A stretch of 14,843 nt of DNA from Candidatus Sodaliphilus limicaballi (lineage in GTDB: Bacteria > Bacteroidota > Bacteroidia > Bacteroidales > Muribaculaceae), in assembly GCA_018065815.1 (NCBI GenBank), contig JAGHSP010000147.1, forward strand, positions 1 to 14,843, read 5' to 3'. The position numbers and the translations under genes were made by a program. Positions 13,480-14,843 of this stretch are shown in pieces. Below the pieces are notes generated by a model. The model was not told the origin of the DNA, made no database searches, and worked only from the letters and a program-made list of their open reading frames with translations. How positions within the stretch are numbered: position 1 is the stretch's first letter; every line of letters begins with the position of its first letter.

Positions 13480-14843
13480 ATGAGGAAACTATTTTCTATC
13501 TTGTGTGCAACCATAGCGCTCGTGGCATCGGCTGCTGTGGGCGATGATTTCAATTATCAAAACTGCACCTATCTCATCACTAAGGAGTATGTGGGCAGCA
13601 GTGAGTATGGTGAGATTACCTGCATGGGCCTCAACGCCACCGGCAAGGCAGCCCAGTCGCTTGACCTTACCATTCCACGCCTCATTGCGCGCGGCAGTAA
13701 TCCTACCAGGTATTACCGCGTGACTAAAATCCTCGATAAGGGATTCTATGGATGTGAAAACATCGTCTCGTTAACGATTAACGACAAGATAGACCTGATA
13801 GGTTCAGGTGCCTTTGCATCGTGTACCAATCTCCAGACCCTCGTTTGCGGAGCCGTGGAGATAGGCCAACAGGCGTTCTCGGGTTGTGAGAAGCTGAATA
13901 AAATCACTTTGCGAGAAGGAGTGCAAAAACTTGATTCGTTCTGTTTCCAGAAGACCAGCATCAGATACATCGATATCCCGGCTTCGGTGACTTCGATAGG
14001 ACGTTTGCCGTTTATGGGTTGTAAATCTATGTTTGAATACAGTGTGAGCAAGGACAACCAGTACTATGCTGATGATGGTCGCATGCTTTACTCCAAGGAC
14101 TACAATTCCCTCATTTATTCACCTGAGGGAATTAATTGTAATAAAGGTTACCTTTTTCGAGTTCACGCCAAAACCACCATTGTAGAGACTGAGGCTTTCA
14201 ATGGTTTTATTGGCCTGGCCTGGATTGTTTTGCCTTACGGCATCAAGACCATCAAGGATAATGCTTTTACCAATTCGAACATTGATGGTGTGATTATTCC
14301 TTCTACTATTGAGTCAATCGGTACCAATGCGTTCCGCAGTTGTAAAAATCTTACCCACCTGTTTGTCAATAAAAAGGTGCCTCTTTATGTAACGGGACTT
14401 CTTACCGACTCCAAAAAACCGCACCTCCATGTGCCGTTGGGCCGTGAGGATGCTTATAAGAACAGCAACTGGAATGAGGTTGAAGATTATAACGCCCTCG
14501 GCATTGAATCGTTTGACTTGATCAATGAAAATGACATTGCTGTAACCATTACCAGCACTAAGAGATGCCAGGCCGTTGACGGCGTAACTTATGACGGACG
14601 CTGCAAGATGGTTAAGTCTCCCAAATATTACAACAACCCTAATGCCATCGTTAAACTGCCCAATTCCATTACCGTGGGCGATAGGAATTTTGCTCTCACC
14701 AGCATTGCAACGCGAGCCAAGACTTCTTTGTCAGATACTGAGAGTTGGTCATACTATGGTGGCGAAGCTGTTGATTCGATTGACTATGCAGCGTTTATCA
14801 ATACTCAAGTCAAGTATGTTGCATTTAAAAATGCGAGTTATGT
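13480..14843 (+). CDS. BspA-like LRR_5 secreted protein, 3' end cut by the window
   Basis: At least 454 codons, open to the last base of the window, so the C-terminus is unseen. MRKLFSILCATIALVASAAVG looks like a signal peptide. LRR_5/BspA repeats are recognisable from about 80 to 305 (GFYGCENIVSLTIND, AFASCTNLQTLVC, AFSGCEKLNKITLREGV, AFRSCKNLTHLFV) but they are more irregular than in the preceding gene and are interrupted by a YYADDGRMLYSKD insert of the kind seen in other BspA proteins. A linker with HLHVPLGREDAYKNSNW (about 325-341) resembles the VPKGTLAAYQAADVW block of the neighbour. After it comes an Ile/Thr-rich region that may start a second repeat block. Codons are richer in T-ending forms than in the genes further left. 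It has its own consensus promoter. Confidence 0.85.
   Translation, partial: MRKLFSILCATIALVASAAVGDDFNYQNCTYLITKEYVGSSEYGEITCMGLNATGKAAQSLDLTIPRLIARGSNPTRYYRVTKILDKGFYGCENIVSLTINDKIDLIGSGAFASCTNLQTLVCGAVEIGQQAFSGCEKLNKITLREGVQKLDSFCFQKTSIRYIDIPASVTSIGRLPFMGCKSMFEYSVSKDNQYYADDGRMLYSKDYNSLIYSPEGINCNKGYLFRVHAKTTIVETEAFNGFIGLAWIVLPYGIKTIKDNAFTNSNIDGVIIPSTIESIGTNAFRSCKNLTHLFVNKKVPLYVTGLLTDSKKPHLHVPLGREDAYKNSNWNEVEDYNALGIESFDLINENDIAVTITSTKRCQAVDGVTYDGRCKMVKSPKYYNNPNAIVKLPNSITVGDRNFALTSIATRAKTSLSDTESWSYYGGEAVDSIDYAAFINTQVKYVAFKNASY

Overview
The window looks like a chromosomal segment of a Bacteroidales bacterium, most likely Muribaculaceae or Prevotellaceae-like. Three things point there. Promoters, where visible, follow the Bacteroidota TTTG / TAnnTTTG pattern and there are no clear Shine-Dalgarno sequences. 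The gene order nadK - pdxJ - exbB - exbD - tonB is familiar from this order. Two large BspA-like leucine-rich-repeat surface proteins sit at the right end, one with a C-terminal dockerin-type tail. Genes up to about 11.3 kb are GC-rich with C/G-ending codons; intergenic DNA is strongly AT-rich.

Layout. 1-496 has no credible full gene but carries a repeat remnant, an inverted repeat and a promoter. 497-3145 (+) is a three-gene run: a SIS-only KpsF-type sugar-phosphate isomerase, a PfkB-fold kinase with an altered anion-hole motif, and a TPR-like protein. A long hairpin at 3201-3257 separates it from convergent nadK (-). A divergent spacer leads into pdxJ and exbB-exbD-tonB (4333-7176, +), then a long-chain polyprenyl diphosphate synthase, RNase HII, an orphan membrane histidine kinase, an RNase Z-like metallo-beta-lactamase-fold hydrolase and a small lipoprotein (to 11305). 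From 11306 the character changes: longer AT-rich spacers, a secreted LRR_5 protein with a dockerin-type C-terminus (11523-13214), a tandem-repeat-rich spacer, and a second BspA-like protein (13480 onward) cut by the window edge.

How the genes fit together. The left part is envelope and cofactor housekeeping: arabinose-5-phosphate supply for Kdo, NADP and pyridoxal phosphate synthesis, a proton-motive-force-driven Exb/Ton system, isoprenoid chain synthesis and RNA/DNA hybrid repair. The histidine kinase has no response regulator here; it is closely followed by the hydrolase and lipoprotein. The right part is host- or community-facing surface protein.

I see no defence island, CRISPR array, integrase or biosynthetic cluster. 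The most unusual non-coding signal is a set of short tandem repeats with periods of 7, 8 and 9 bp in the spacers, plus a 16-nt core (ATTGCTGAATAGTTAC) that occurs twice, about 13 kb apart, each time downstream of 9-bp tandem units. This looks like a dispersed intergenic element. The degenerate PfkB kinase, the dockerin without a visible cohesin, and the kinase/hydrolase/lipoprotein group are the protein-level items worth a second look.
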